This document shows positions 17,879-27,029 of a stretch of 38,415 bases of DNA, piece by piece; the first letter of the stretch is position 1, and every line of letters starts with the position of its first letter. Source of the stretch: Microbispora sp. (GTDB lineage: Bacteria > Actinomycetota > Actinomycetes > Streptosporangiales > Streptosporangiaceae). The position numbers were made by a program, and so were the translations under genes. The stretch is from positions 1-38,415 of the forward strand of contig JADGHC010000004.1 in assembly GCA_019689655.1 (NCBI GenBank). The letters are read 5' to 3'. The notes below the pieces were generated by a model that was not told the DNA's origin, ran no database searches, and worked only from the letters and a program-made list of their open reading frames with translations.

Positions 17879-18957
17879 AGCACATCTCCCTCCCGCTGTT
17901 TTGTGACCCTTACGCCCTCGATTCGGCGTATCGGGAAGTCGTCGGCGTCGGCGACCACGCTGACCACCACTTCGCCGGCGTTCGCGACCACCGTCACGCG
18001 CGCCTCGCTGCGCGCCCTGCTCAACGCCTCCAGTGGGGCTTCGGTGAGGGCGCGACGTGTTTCGATGGGGAGCTCCGGCACGGCGCCGCGGGGCAGCAGC
18101 GACACCACGACACCGCGCCGCTCGGCGTCGTAGGCGCAGGCGCGCAGCTCGTGTACGAGCGGGTCGGGCACGTCGTCGGTCTCGGCGATGAGCCGGCGCA
18201 GCCATGCCGCTCCGGTCGCGCACTCGCGGCGCAGGACCGGGTCGGCGGGGTCGGCTCCGTCCGCCAGGGCCTTGAGCAGCTCGGCGGCGGCCTTGCGTAC
18301 CTGCGCGTACCGCCTCAGCCGGTCGGCGTGCACCTGCTCGGCGACTTGGCGTGCCGCGTCGGCTTCCATGCGGGCGGCGGACACCTGTGCCGCCCGCCGG
18401 GCGGCCGAGGTCAGCGCGTGCGTCGCCACGCTGTAGCCGAGCTGCAAGGTGACGCTTCCGACGAACACCATCAGGAACCTGGCGAGCGAGATGCGGTCGA
18501 GCACCCCGTTCAGCGCCATGCCTGCCAGCATCACGACCCCGTTGAGAGCCAGGAAGACGATCAGCTCGTGCGGGCCGCGGCGCCACCAGAACAGCAGGAC
18601 CGCGAGCCAGCCGATGGATCCCCAGGGCCAGTCGCCCGGGCCGAGCACCTCGTGCGGAGGGCAGGCGGCGAGCACGATCACGTCGAGGGCCAGCGCGGCG
18701 CCCGCGAGGCCCCACACGGCGCCGGCCGTCCGCCTGGTGCGCAGCAATGCGCGGGCGGCCACCGCGCCGATGCCGACGTAGGCGAGCCAGGCCCCCGCCA
18801 CGGCGGCGGGCCAGCGGTAGACGGACCAGTTGCCGACCGTGGCGGTCAGGTCGTACCCCACGTGCCAGCAGGCGGCGATCACCACCGCGGCGACGACGCT
18901 GCCCCGCTCGTACCGCCCGGCGACGTAGGCCGCCGGATCGCCGGTCACGGCCGCCAC
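17848..18957 (-). CDS. Multi-TM sensor protein with no recognisable intact kinase motifs
   Basis: Several TM segments, coiled region (RRAAQVSAARMEADAARQVAEQVHADRLRRYAQVRKAAAELLKALADG), C-terminus VTVVANAGEVVVSVVADADDFP without clear N/G boxes; overlaps the response regulator. Confidence 0.75.
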   Translation of the reverse strand: MAAVTGDPAAYVAGRYERGSVVAAVVIAACWHVGYDLTATVGNWSVYRWPAAVAGAWLAYVGIGAVAARALLRTRRTAGAVWGLAGAALALDVIVLAACPPHEVLGPGDWPWGSIGWLAVLLFWWRRGPHELIVFLALNGVVMLAGMALNGVLDRISLARFLMVFVGSVTLQLGYSVATHALTSAARRAAQVSAARMEADAARQVAEQVHADRLRRYAQVRKAAAELLKALADGADPADPVLRRECATGAAWLRRLIAETDDVPDPLVHELRACAYDAERRGVVVSLLPRGAVPELPIETRRALTEAPLEALSRARSEARVTVVANAGEVVVSVVADADDFPIRRIEGVRVTKQREGDVLWIESRWPGR

Positions 18958-20102
18958 CTGAGGGCCACACGCGTGCCGTCCGGGCCGGAGGAGATCTCCG
19001 CGCTCCCGCCCGCCGCCCGCATTCGCCCTTCGATCGACTCACGCAGGCCGTACCTGTGCGGTGGCACACGGCCGGGGTCGAAGCCACGGCCTTCGTCCAC
19101 GATCTCGACGGTGACCTCCTCCTGGGCGCTGGTCATCCGTATCAGCGCCGTGTCCACCCCGGCATGGCGGGCCACGTTGCTCAGCGCCTCGGCCGCGGCC
19201 GCGGCGAACGCCTCGCCGACCTCCCACGGCACCGCACATTGCGGCAGCTCGGCCTTGATCCGGAGTGTGCTGCGCGCGATCAGGGCACGCAGCCGCTCGT
19301 CGAGCCGGACCGGCCCGGCCGGCGGCCGGGCGGTGGCCGCCATGTGTTCCAGTTCCGCGAGATCGGCCGCCGCGCGGTCGCGCAGCACCAGCGAGGTCTT
19401 CTCGATCCCGCCGGCGCCGATGACGATGAGCGTGGCCAGGGCGGTGTCGTGCACGCGGCGGTTCTGCGCGAGTTCGTCGGCCCGGCGTTCCCGCCGTACG
19501 ATCTCCGCCTGCCGGACCTCCCGGAGCCTGCCCAGCTCGGCGTCGGCCACGGCGGCTTGTGTGCGCAGCAGCGTCATCAGCGTGGCGGTCGCGGTGATCT
19601 GCACCAGGTGGATGCCCGCGGTCACGACGCCGTCGGCGGCACCGGCGTGCTGCACGCCGATCAGATAGGCCGACGCCACGACGCCCCCGGCCGGTACGCC
19701 GGCGTACGGCCTCCAGGTGAAGTTGGCGCAGACGATGGTCATGGTGGTCACCGCGGCGACCCAGCTCGCCCCGCCCGGCAGCGCGTCGTCCGACACCAGG
19801 TGAGCCTGCGTGAGGCAGAGCGCGATGGTGACCCCGATGTCGCAGGCCATCGGCCAGGTGGCCAGGCGACGGCGGCGCAGCGCCGACCAGACGAACACCG
19901 CGGTCCAGGCCAGTTCGATCGTGATCGCCGGGCCCAGCCAGGCGAAGGACACCGGCGGGGCGGCGCCCAGAATTCCGGCGGCCGCGGCCACCACCCCGAC
20001 GACACCGCGCATCGCCCCGCCGCAGTACGCGGTGACCCGGTCCAGTTCCACACCTGCGGGATTGTGGTGGCCTTTGGGGAAAAGGCGCCGATCGAAAGCC
20101 AT
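18945..20102 (-). CDS. Sensor histidine kinase (NarX/DesK-like)
   Basis: TM segments; H-box ELAQNRRVHDTALATL; HATPase AAAAEALSNVARHAGVDTALIRM...VEIVDEGRGFDPGRVPPHRYGLRESIEGRMRAAGGSAEI. Confidence 0.9.
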   Translation of the reverse strand: MAFDRRLFPKGHHNPAGVELDRVTAYCGGAMRGVVGVVAAAAGILGAAPPVSFAWLGPAITIELAWTAVFVWSALRRRRLATWPMACDIGVTIALCLTQAHLVSDDALPGGASWVAAVTTMTIVCANFTWRPYAGVPAGGVVASAYLIGVQHAGAADGVVTAGIHLVQITATATLMTLLRTQAAVADAELGRLREVRQAEIVRRERRADELAQNRRVHDTALATLIVIGAGGIEKTSLVLRDRAAADLAELEHMAATARPPAGPVRLDERLRALIARSTLRIKAELPQCAVPWEVGEAFAAAAAEALSNVARHAGVDTALIRMTSAQEEVTVEIVDEGRGFDPGRVPPHRYGLRESIEGRMRAAGGSAEISSGPDGTRVALRWRP

Positions 20103-20432
20103 GCGGGGACCATCCGCGTACGAGGCAAATGCACAGGGCGGAGCCTCATACTACGGCCGCCGACATGGGCTATTCCAGCAATTACCGTGCAAATCCTGAC
20201 TGGAACATAAGTCGACTGATTCGTGTAATTCGTCACCTATGCCACCATGTTCGCGACGCAGTGCGGTCTTATGCCTTTTCAGCATGCGGGAAACCGCCCG
20301 TTCGCACCTGACCCCCGTTCGGCTGTCAGCCGGAAAACCGACTTTCGTCACACCGCTCCCGGCCGTGTACTCGCCTTACTCCTCGCCGAGAAGGGATGGG
20401 CATGAAACGTCGCGTCCGGGCTGGACTGGACG

Positions 20433-21545
20433 GTGCCCGACCGGTTCACCGGCGAGCCAGCCACGACGATTTCGCAGGTGAACCCCGACGTCTACAAGGC
20501 CACGGTGAAGGTGGCCTTCCCCGGCGGAGCGCCGTGCGATCCGTCGCTCACCTACACCCTCCGGTACGGTGACGTCACCCGGTCCGTCACCGGCACCTGC
20601 GAATTGCCGGCGGACTTCCCCTCCGAGGGATCCAAGCCCGTCGAGGTGACCGCGACCGCCGCCGGCCGTACGGTCTCCTCCGGGGCCCGGACGATCGAGA
20701 TCGACGACAAGCTCATCGTGTCGCTGGGCGACTCGGTGGCCGCGGGCGAGGGCAACCCTCCCTGGATCGACCGCCGCTGCCACCGTTCGGCCGCCGCCGG
20801 CGGGTTCCGGGCCGCGCTCGAATTGGAGCGGTCCGACCCGCGCACGTCGGTGACCTTCGTCGACCTCGCCTGCTCGGGCGCGACGATCGACACCGGACTG
20901 CTCGGCGCATACGGGGGAATCGACCCGCGCGGCGGGGAGAGGCGAAACCCGCTCCCCGCGCAGGTCGCCGAGGCCGAGCGCCTCGTGAAAGACAGGACCC
21001 CGGAGGCAGTGCTGCTGTCGGTGGGCGCCAACGACATCGGCTTCGCGGATGTGGTCGCGGCGTGCCTCATGCCGGCGCACTGCGCCAAAAGCAAGGCCGC
21101 GAGTAAAGCGGCGGACGCTTTGACGGAGCTTCCCAACAAATTCGTCAAGCTGGCCGGCAGGCTGAAGCAGAAACTCGCCCGGGACGGACAGGTTTACCTC
21201 ACCGAATACTTCAACCCGCTGCGCAACGAGAAGGGAAACTACTGTCCGATACTCCCCTTCTGGTCGGCCGATGAATCCCGGTGGGCGGAGGCCGAAATCG
21301 TTACCAAGCTGAACACCGCGGTGCGGGCCGCCGCGAGCGGTAACGGGTGGACCTATATCGGCGGGATCGCGGCCGATTTCCTGCCCCACGGTTACTGTGC
21401 CTCTCGCACGGAAAAGTGGGTGGTCACCCTCGGGGAATCCTTGCTGGGGCAATTGGATGAGAAGGGAGCCTTCCATCCCAACCGCGCCGGACAGGACGAC
21501 TACCGGCGCCGCATCTCGGAGGCGCTCGCCGCTTCGGGCGGATGA
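20433..21545 (+). CDS. SGNH/GDSL-hydrolase family esterase, apparently lacking a signal peptide
   Basis: LIVSLGDSVAAGEGNP, VTFVDLACSGATI, VLLSVGANDIGFADV, HPNRAGQDDY: SGNH blocks I-V. In-frame stop (tga) immediately upstream of the GLDWTVPDRF region. Confidence 0.82.
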   Translation: MPDRFTGEPATTISQVNPDVYKATVKVAFPGGAPCDPSLTYTLRYGDVTRSVTGTCELPADFPSEGSKPVEVTATAAGRTVSSGARTIEIDDKLIVSLGDSVAAGEGNPPWIDRRCHRSAAAGGFRAALELERSDPRTSVTFVDLACSGATIDTGLLGAYGGIDPRGGERRNPLPAQVAEAERLVKDRTPEAVLLSVGANDIGFADVVAACLMPAHCAKSKAASKAADALTELPNKFVKLAGRLKQKLARDGQVYLTEYFNPLRNEKGNYCPILPFWSADESRWAEAEIVTKLNTAVRAAASGNGWTYIGGIAADFLPHGYCASRTEKWVVTLGESLLGQLDEKGAFHPNRAGQDDYRRRISEALAASGG

Positions 21546-21566
21546 GTGGCCGGCGTAGGCCCATCG

Positions 21567-21600
21567 CGCCGCCGGGATCCGCGTGAGGATCCCGGCGGCG
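21567..21600. terminator. Perfect 14-bp stem hairpin after the esterase gene
   Basis: cgccgccgggatcc-gcgtga-ggatcccggcggcg, 22 bp past the stop at 21545; no clear U-tract. Confidence 0.75.
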
Positions 21601-21755
21601 TTCCCGATGCCTGGACGGCCCGGTACGCACAGCTGGTCCGGTGGGCCGGCGACAGCACACGCGCATTGCAGGAGCCCGTCGAAGCGGTCGCCCGACCGGC
21701 GGGATCGCAACGGCGCACGTGATGTGTCCGGCACCGCCATCCGGCACGACGACGG

Positions 21756-23375
21756 CTATTCGATCGGGATGTTCGGTACGGAGCCGAGGCCCTCCGCCTC
21801 CAGGGTGATCGACGTGGCGGAGTCGGCGGGTGCCGGAAAGTAGACGTAGCACCTGTTGACCTCGCCCTTCGCGATGCCCAGGACGGAGTTCTCCACGAAC
21901 TCGGTGTTCATCTTCAGCGGGAAGTACCGCGCCCGGCTGACCGGGTCGACCAGGGTGAATTTGGCGTAGTCGGAGTTCGTGGAGAAGGGGTGCGAGCCGC
22001 CGGTGAACGGCGCAGGCAGCGGGACGAACGCCTGCGAGCTCTCCAGGGTGGCGTCGAAGACCGCCACCAGGTAGGCGCCGTCACGGTAGAACGGGTGAAC
22101 GTCGACGCGCAGCACGTCGTTGTTCCGCCGCCAGCGCAGCGTCCCGACGACCGGTCCGGTATCGGCCCGGAACGCGGCCGGTTCCCGTACGGACCCGCGC
22201 ACCTCGTTCACCGGCGGACCGGACGTGGTGGTCGCGCCCGGGCGCTCCTGCTTGATCTGGTAGGAGATCTCGACGCGGCGGTTGCGGGCCCTGCCCGCGG
22301 GGTTGTCGCTGCCGTCCGGCTTGGTGTTGGGGGCGATCGGCTCGCTCTCGCCCTTGCCGACGGCCTTGTACACGTATCCGTCGCCGAGTTTGGCGGCGAG
22401 ATACCGGCGCACCGCCTCGGCCCGCCGCACCGACAGCTCCTGGTTGTAGGCGTCCTCGCCCTTGCTGTCGGTGTGCCCCTCGATGAGGATCGGCGGCTTG
22501 GCCGGGTCGGCCCATTCGCGTGTCTCTTCGACCACCTCGTCCAGCACGGCGGCGGCTTTGTCCGACAGATCCGCCTTGTCGAACCGGAACAGCACGTCCG
22601 TCCGGAGCCCGATCGTCTCTTCCGCGCCTGCCCGCTGCGTCGTCTTCTGCGGAGTTTCGATCAGTTCGTGCACGTCCGAGACCGCCGACCAGATCTTGCC
22701 CGTCGGCGGAACCACCTGCCACTGGAACGTCGAACCGGGCGCGGGTGTCCCCGTTTCACGCTCCCTGGCGACGGGCGGCGTGGTGCCCTCGGTGACGGGG
22801 ATGCCGGTGAACGGAGCCATGGCCATATCGGGCACGATCGAGACCTGCCGGACCTCGGCGGGCAGCGGCGGGAAGTACACCTCGACGGGGTAGCGGACGC
22901 CCGGGCGGAGATACTCGGGGAGATGGTCCATCCCCTTCAGGCTGTGGCGGGTGCCGAACGCCCTGCCGCTGCCGTCGTCCTCCCTCAGCGTGAAGTACAC
23001 CTTCCCGCCGACCGGGTCGAACAGCCGGAACTTGCCGAACGTCACCGTCTGGAAGGCGCGCCCGTCATATCCGAATTCTCCGGAGACCTCTTTGTCCTCC
23101 AGGTTGGTGATCTCGAGCCTGAGGATGGTCAGCTCGGGAAGCCGTTCCAGAGCCTTCACCTCTACCCGGAAGGAATCCGCGCCGTAGAGCCCGGCCCGCC
23201 CCTCCCGTACGAACGTCCCGGCCGTGCCGGGGGACGGCGAGCTCGGCGGCGAGGAAGCGACGGTGCTCGTTTGAGGTGGGGCGGGCGCCGGAGGCCGGCT
23301 GCCCGGAGTCCGGGGAGCGGCACCACAGCCGGACAGCAACGCGACCGTAAGAAGGACGGCCGTCTTACGGGGCAT
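21756..23375 (-). CDS. OmpA-family lipoprotein
   Basis: Lipobox LLSGCGAAP; OmpA core LFRFDKADLSDKAAAVLDEVVEE...ILIEGHTDSKGEDAYNQELSVRRAEAVRRYLA...NRRVEISYQIK. Confidence 0.9.
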   Translation of the reverse strand: MPRKTAVLLTVALLSGCGAAPRTPGSRPPAPAPPQTSTVASSPPSSPSPGTAGTFVREGRAGLYGADSFRVEVKALERLPELTILRLEITNLEDKEVSGEFGYDGRAFQTVTFGKFRLFDPVGGKVYFTLREDDGSGRAFGTRHSLKGMDHLPEYLRPGVRYPVEVYFPPLPAEVRQVSIVPDMAMAPFTGIPVTEGTTPPVARERETGTPAPGSTFQWQVVPPTGKIWSAVSDVHELIETPQKTTQRAGAEETIGLRTDVLFRFDKADLSDKAAAVLDEVVEETREWADPAKPPILIEGHTDSKGEDAYNQELSVRRAEAVRRYLAAKLGDGYVYKAVGKGESEPIAPNTKPDGSDNPAGRARNRRVEISYQIKQERPGATTTSGPPVNEVRGSVREPAAFRADTGPVVGTLRWRRNNDVLRVDVHPFYRDGAYLVAVFDATLESSQAFVPLPAPFTGGSHPFSTNSDYAKFTLVDPVSRARYFPLKMNTEFVENSVLGIAKGEVNRCYVYFPAPADSATSITLEAEGLGSVPNIPIE

Positions 23376-23528
23376 ATGCATCGGTATCAAATCCCACAAG
23401 TCGGTGAGGCTTGATCGTCCGCATAGCCTAAAGCGCGTTCGATCCCGTCCGAGGCTATTTCAGGTGCTTCGCCAGATGGGGGTGGATTCGCCGGTGCGGA
23501 TACCCCGGGCTCCGGGCAGGCCGTTACG

Positions 23529-24323
23529 TCAGATGGTCTCCGCCACGAGGGACTTCAGATACTCCCGATAGCCGTCCGCGCCTCGCTCCTGCCACGCGTG
23601 GAGGCCCGCCGTACCGATGATGGCGATGTCGGCCATGCCGCGCAGCTCTCGTACGTCGTCGGCCGTCCTGATCCCGAACCCGAGCCCGAGCGGAAGCGAC
23701 GTGGCCTTGCGGCATCTCTCCATGAACGCCGGCACGCCGTCCGAAAGGTCCGTCTTCCGCCCGGTCACGCCCTTGCGTGCGGCGCAGTAGACGAAGCCCG
23801 ACGCCTGCCTGGCGATCTCGGCCAGGCGCTCCGGCGAGTTCGTCGGAGTCATGATGAGGATCGGGTCGAGCCGGTGACCGCGGGCCAGCGCATTGAGCTC
23901 GGCGGCTTCCTCCGGCGGCAGGTCCGCGAGGATGAACCCCCGCATGCCCGCCTCGGCCAGGTTCGTGCAGAAGCGCTCCGCCCCCATGCGGAAGACGGCG
24001 TTGTAGTAGCCCATGAAGACGATCTCGAAGCTGAACCGCTCCGCGGCGCGCGCGGCGAGATCGAAGTATGTCTGCCACGCCGTCCCCGCCTGGATCGCGT
24101 CGTGATTGGCCTTCACGAAGGACGGGCCGTCGGCGATGGGTTCGCTGAAGGGCATCTGGAGCTCGACCAGGTCCACCCCCGCGCTGTCCATCGCCTCGAG
24201 CATCGCCCAGTTGTCGTCGAGCGACGGATAACCGACGACCAGGTGGGTCATGAGCAGGAGCGGCTTGTCCGCCAGCCGCCGGCGCAGGGTGCTTTCGAGG
24301 TCCGGCTTCCGGGTAATGGTCAT
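23529..24323 (-). CDS. trpA: Tryptophan synthase alpha chain
   Basis: LLLMTHLVVGYPSLDDNWAMLEAMDSAGVDLVELQMPFSEPIADGPSFVKANHDAI...GFILADLPPEEA...GVTGRKTDL...GLGFGIRTADDV. Confidence 0.93.
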   Translation of the reverse strand: MTITRKPDLESTLRRRLADKPLLLMTHLVVGYPSLDDNWAMLEAMDSAGVDLVELQMPFSEPIADGPSFVKANHDAIQAGTAWQTYFDLAARAAERFSFEIVFMGYYNAVFRMGAERFCTNLAEAGMRGFILADLPPEEAAELNALARGHRLDPILIMTPTNSPERLAEIARQASGFVYCAARKGVTGRKTDLSDGVPAFMERCRKATSLPLGLGFGIRTADDVRELRGMADIAIIGTAGLHAWQERGADGYREYLKSLVAETI

Positions 24324-25582
24324 CGTTCGTATCCCGCGCTCTTCCGGCGGATGAAATCCTTCCAGTCGTCGTCGTCCAGCGCGTCGGCGACGGTGAAGAT
24401 GTCCTTGTCGCCGCGGCCGGACTGATTGATGAGGATCGCGTCGTCGCTTGAGAGGCTCGCCGCCTCCCGGAACGCCCCGGCGAACGCATGGGCGCTCTCG
24501 AGCGCCGGGATGATCCCCTCGCTCCGGATCGTGAGGCGCAGCGCCTCGACGACCTCCGCGTCGGTCGCCGCCTCGAAGCGGACTCGTCCCTTCTGGTGCA
24601 GGTCGGCCAGGATCGGGCTGACGCCGATGTAGTCGAGGCCCGCCGCCACCGAGTACGTGTCCTGCATGAGACCCTCTTCGTTCTGCAGGAAGACGGTCTT
24701 GTAGCCCTGCGCGACGCCGACCCGGCCCTTGCCGCCGGCCAGGCGCGCCGCGTGCCGGCCCGTATCGATCCCCTTGCCGCCCGCTTCCACGCCGACGAGC
24801 TCGACCGAGGGATCGTCGAGGAATCCCGAGAAGATGCCGGCCGCGTTCGAGCCGCCTCCCACGCATGCGAAGACCCGGCGCGGCAGCCGGCCCGCCACCT
24901 CGAGCATCTGCTTGCGCGCCTCGTACCCGATGATCGACTGGAAGTACGTCACCATCTGCGGGAACGGGTGCGGGCCACACGCGGTGCCGAGGACGTAGTG
25001 CGTGTCGTCCATCGACTCGGCCCAGTCGCGCAGGCACGCGTTGACCGCGTCCTTCAGCGTCCGCGTGCCTTCCGTGACCGCGACCACCTCGGCGCCGAGC
25101 TGCCTCATCCAGAAGACGTTCGGGTGCTGACGGGCGATGTCCTCTTCGCCCATGTAGATGGTGCAGGCGAGCCCGAGCCGCGCCGCCATCGTCGCGGTGG
25201 CCACGCCGTGCTGCCCGGCGCCGGTCTCGGCGATCACGCGCTTCTTCCCCATGCGCTTCACGAGCAGGCCCTGGCCCATGACGTTGTTCGCCTTGTGGGC
25301 GCCCGTGTGGTTCAGGTCCTCGCGCTTGACGTAGATCCGCGCGCCGCCGAAGGTCCGCGTGAGGTTGTCGCAGTACGTCACCGGCGTCGGGCGCCCCGCG
25401 TACGACGCCATCATCTCCACGTACGAGTTCCAGAACGCCGGGTCACGCCGCGCGTCGTCGAAGGCCGCGCGCAGCTCCGCGAGGGTCTCGTGGAGCACTT
25501 CGGGGGTGAACGACCCACCGAACTCCCCGTAGTAGCCTTCGCGCTCCCGTGTCTCCGGTGAGCGCTCAGTCGGCATGGTCAT
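24320..25582 (-). CDS. trpB: Tryptophan synthase beta chain
   Basis: GYYGEFGGSFTPEVL...YVKREDLNHTGAHKANNVMGQGLL..ETGAGQHGVATATMAARLGL...CVGGGSNAAGIFSGF; overlaps trpA by 4 bp. Start could be further upstream (ORF open to 25669). Confidence 0.95.
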   Translation of the reverse strand: MTMPTERSPETREREGYYGEFGGSFTPEVLHETLAELRAAFDDARRDPAFWNSYVEMMASYAGRPTPVTYCDNLTRTFGGARIYVKREDLNHTGAHKANNVMGQGLLVKRMGKKRVIAETGAGQHGVATATMAARLGLACTIYMGEEDIARQHPNVFWMRQLGAEVVAVTEGTRTLKDAVNACLRDWAESMDDTHYVLGTACGPHPFPQMVTYFQSIIGYEARKQMLEVAGRLPRRVFACVGGGSNAAGIFSGFLDDPSVELVGVEAGGKGIDTGRHAARLAGGKGRVGVAQGYKTVFLQNEEGLMQDTYSVAAGLDYIGVSPILADLHQKGRVRFEAATDAEVVEALRLTIRSEGIIPALESAHAFAGAFREAASLSSDDAILINQSGRGDKDIFTVADALDDDDWKDFIRRKSAGYER

Positions 25583-26186
25583 CTCCACATCCTCTTCAGG
25601 CTCGGGTGACAAGGATTGCGAACCACCCGAAGGGCCCTTCTCGCGGAAACCCGGCACGCGGATGATCACGCGGCTTCGCCAAGCTTAGCAGCGCGAATGG
25701 ATTCGCAGTCGTTCCCGGAAGGGCGCAGCGCGGCTCGGTGCATGACCTGCGACAACCGCTTCCGGGAGGCGGCCTTTGCGCACGTGACCGGCTGTCCCCG
25801 CCGAACTGAAGCGACGACTACACGCCGGCGGTTTCCCCGGCCCGGGGATGGCCGTCTGCATGCCGTTTTCGGCGACATAGCTGAAGGCCGCGGAAACCAG
25901 ACGGATGAAAGTTTCTTGACGACGTTGTCGGATTGTCCGTAACCGGCGCCGCGTGCCGGCGGGTCCCGGTCCCGGGCATCGGGTCTCACGTGCAGCGCCC
26001 GGCACGGGCCGGCGCGCGACAGGCTTCCCCCGGTCGTCGCCTATGACGCCGGCGGGTGACCGTGAAGCGGGCCGTACGGACTCCGGCAAGCCGCCATGTC
26101 GATCACGCGAGGCCCGGTAGCTTGTCTGCGCACGTCACGGGCTTCCGGCCCGGCAGTGTCGCTGACATGTTTGTGAAGGCGGTCCG

Positions 26187-27029
26187 GTGATGGACGTCCC
26201 TCTGCTGCTGGTCGACGGCCACAACCTGATCTGGCGGGCGACCTTCGGCTTCCCCGCTCCCATCTACTCCCGGGACAAGACGCGCGAGCTCACCGGCGTC
26301 TTCGGGTTCTTCGCCCTGCTGCGCGTAGCCATCCGCGACGAGCTGCCGCAACCACCGGAAGTCGTGGTCGTCTTTGACAGCGAGTACGGCTCCGCGTCGC
26401 GGAAGGCCACCGACTCGGCGTACAAGGCGAACCGGCCCGCCGGCGAGGCCGCCCTCACGCCGATCCTCGCCCTGCCCGACGTCAAACGCGGCCTCGACGC
26501 CTACGGCATCGACTGGCTGGAGATCGACGACGCCGAAGCCGACGACGTGATCGCCACCCTCGTCCACCGCAACCCCGGCAGGCCACGACTGATCATGTCC
26601 GGCGACCGGGACTTCTACCAGCTCCTCGACGACGACGTACACGTCCTCAACACCGCCATGCGCCCCGGCACCCGCCACATCGGCCCCGCCCACGTCATCG
26701 AGCGGTACGGCGTGACGCCCACGCAATGGCCCTGCTTTCGCGCCCTGTGCGGCGATCCGTCCGACAACGTCCCCGGCGTCCACGGCATCGGCCCGATGAC
26801 AGCCGCCCGGATCCTCGCCGGCGGCCTCACCCTGGAGGACCTGCCGTCCTCCGGACGCCTGAACGGCGCCAAGGGCGCGCGCATCAGGAACGCCTACGAC
26901 CAGGTCCTGGCCTGGCGCGCACTGATCCGCACTCGCACCGACCTCGTCGTGCCGTACCAGCCGAAAGGCACACCCAGCCCCCAGCTACCGAAGCCGGCGG
27001 AGATCATCGAGAAGCTGGGGCTGTGGTGA
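26187..27029 (+). CDS. 5'-3' exonuclease (FEN/PIN-like; Pol I N-domain type)
   Basis: LLVDGHNLIWRATFG...VVVVFDSEYGSASRKATDSAYKANR...DAEADDVIATLVHR...MSGDRDFYQLLDDDVHVLN...CGDPSDNVPGVHGIGPMTAARIL. Confidence 0.92.
   Translation: MMDVPLLLVDGHNLIWRATFGFPAPIYSRDKTRELTGVFGFFALLRVAIRDELPQPPEVVVVFDSEYGSASRKATDSAYKANRPAGEAALTPILALPDVKRGLDAYGIDWLEIDDAEADDVIATLVHRNPGRPRLIMSGDRDFYQLLDDDVHVLNTAMRPGTRHIGPAHVIERYGVTPTQWPCFRALCGDPSDNVPGVHGIGPMTAARILAGGLTLEDLPSSGRLNGAKGARIRNAYDQVLAWRALIRTRTDLVVPYQPKGTPSPQLPKPAEIIEKLGLW

Noticed and set aside
25629-25640. Palindrome gaagggcccttc upstream of trpB as a trp attenuator
   Set aside because: Only 12 bp, no loop, no leader peptide with Trp codons recognised; trpB ORF may extend across it.
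25690-26180. Short ORFs (25616-25942 plus, 25666-26089 minus) in the trpB-exonuclease gap
   Set aside because: No domain, no convincing start context and mutually overlapping frames; left as unassigned intergenic DNA.
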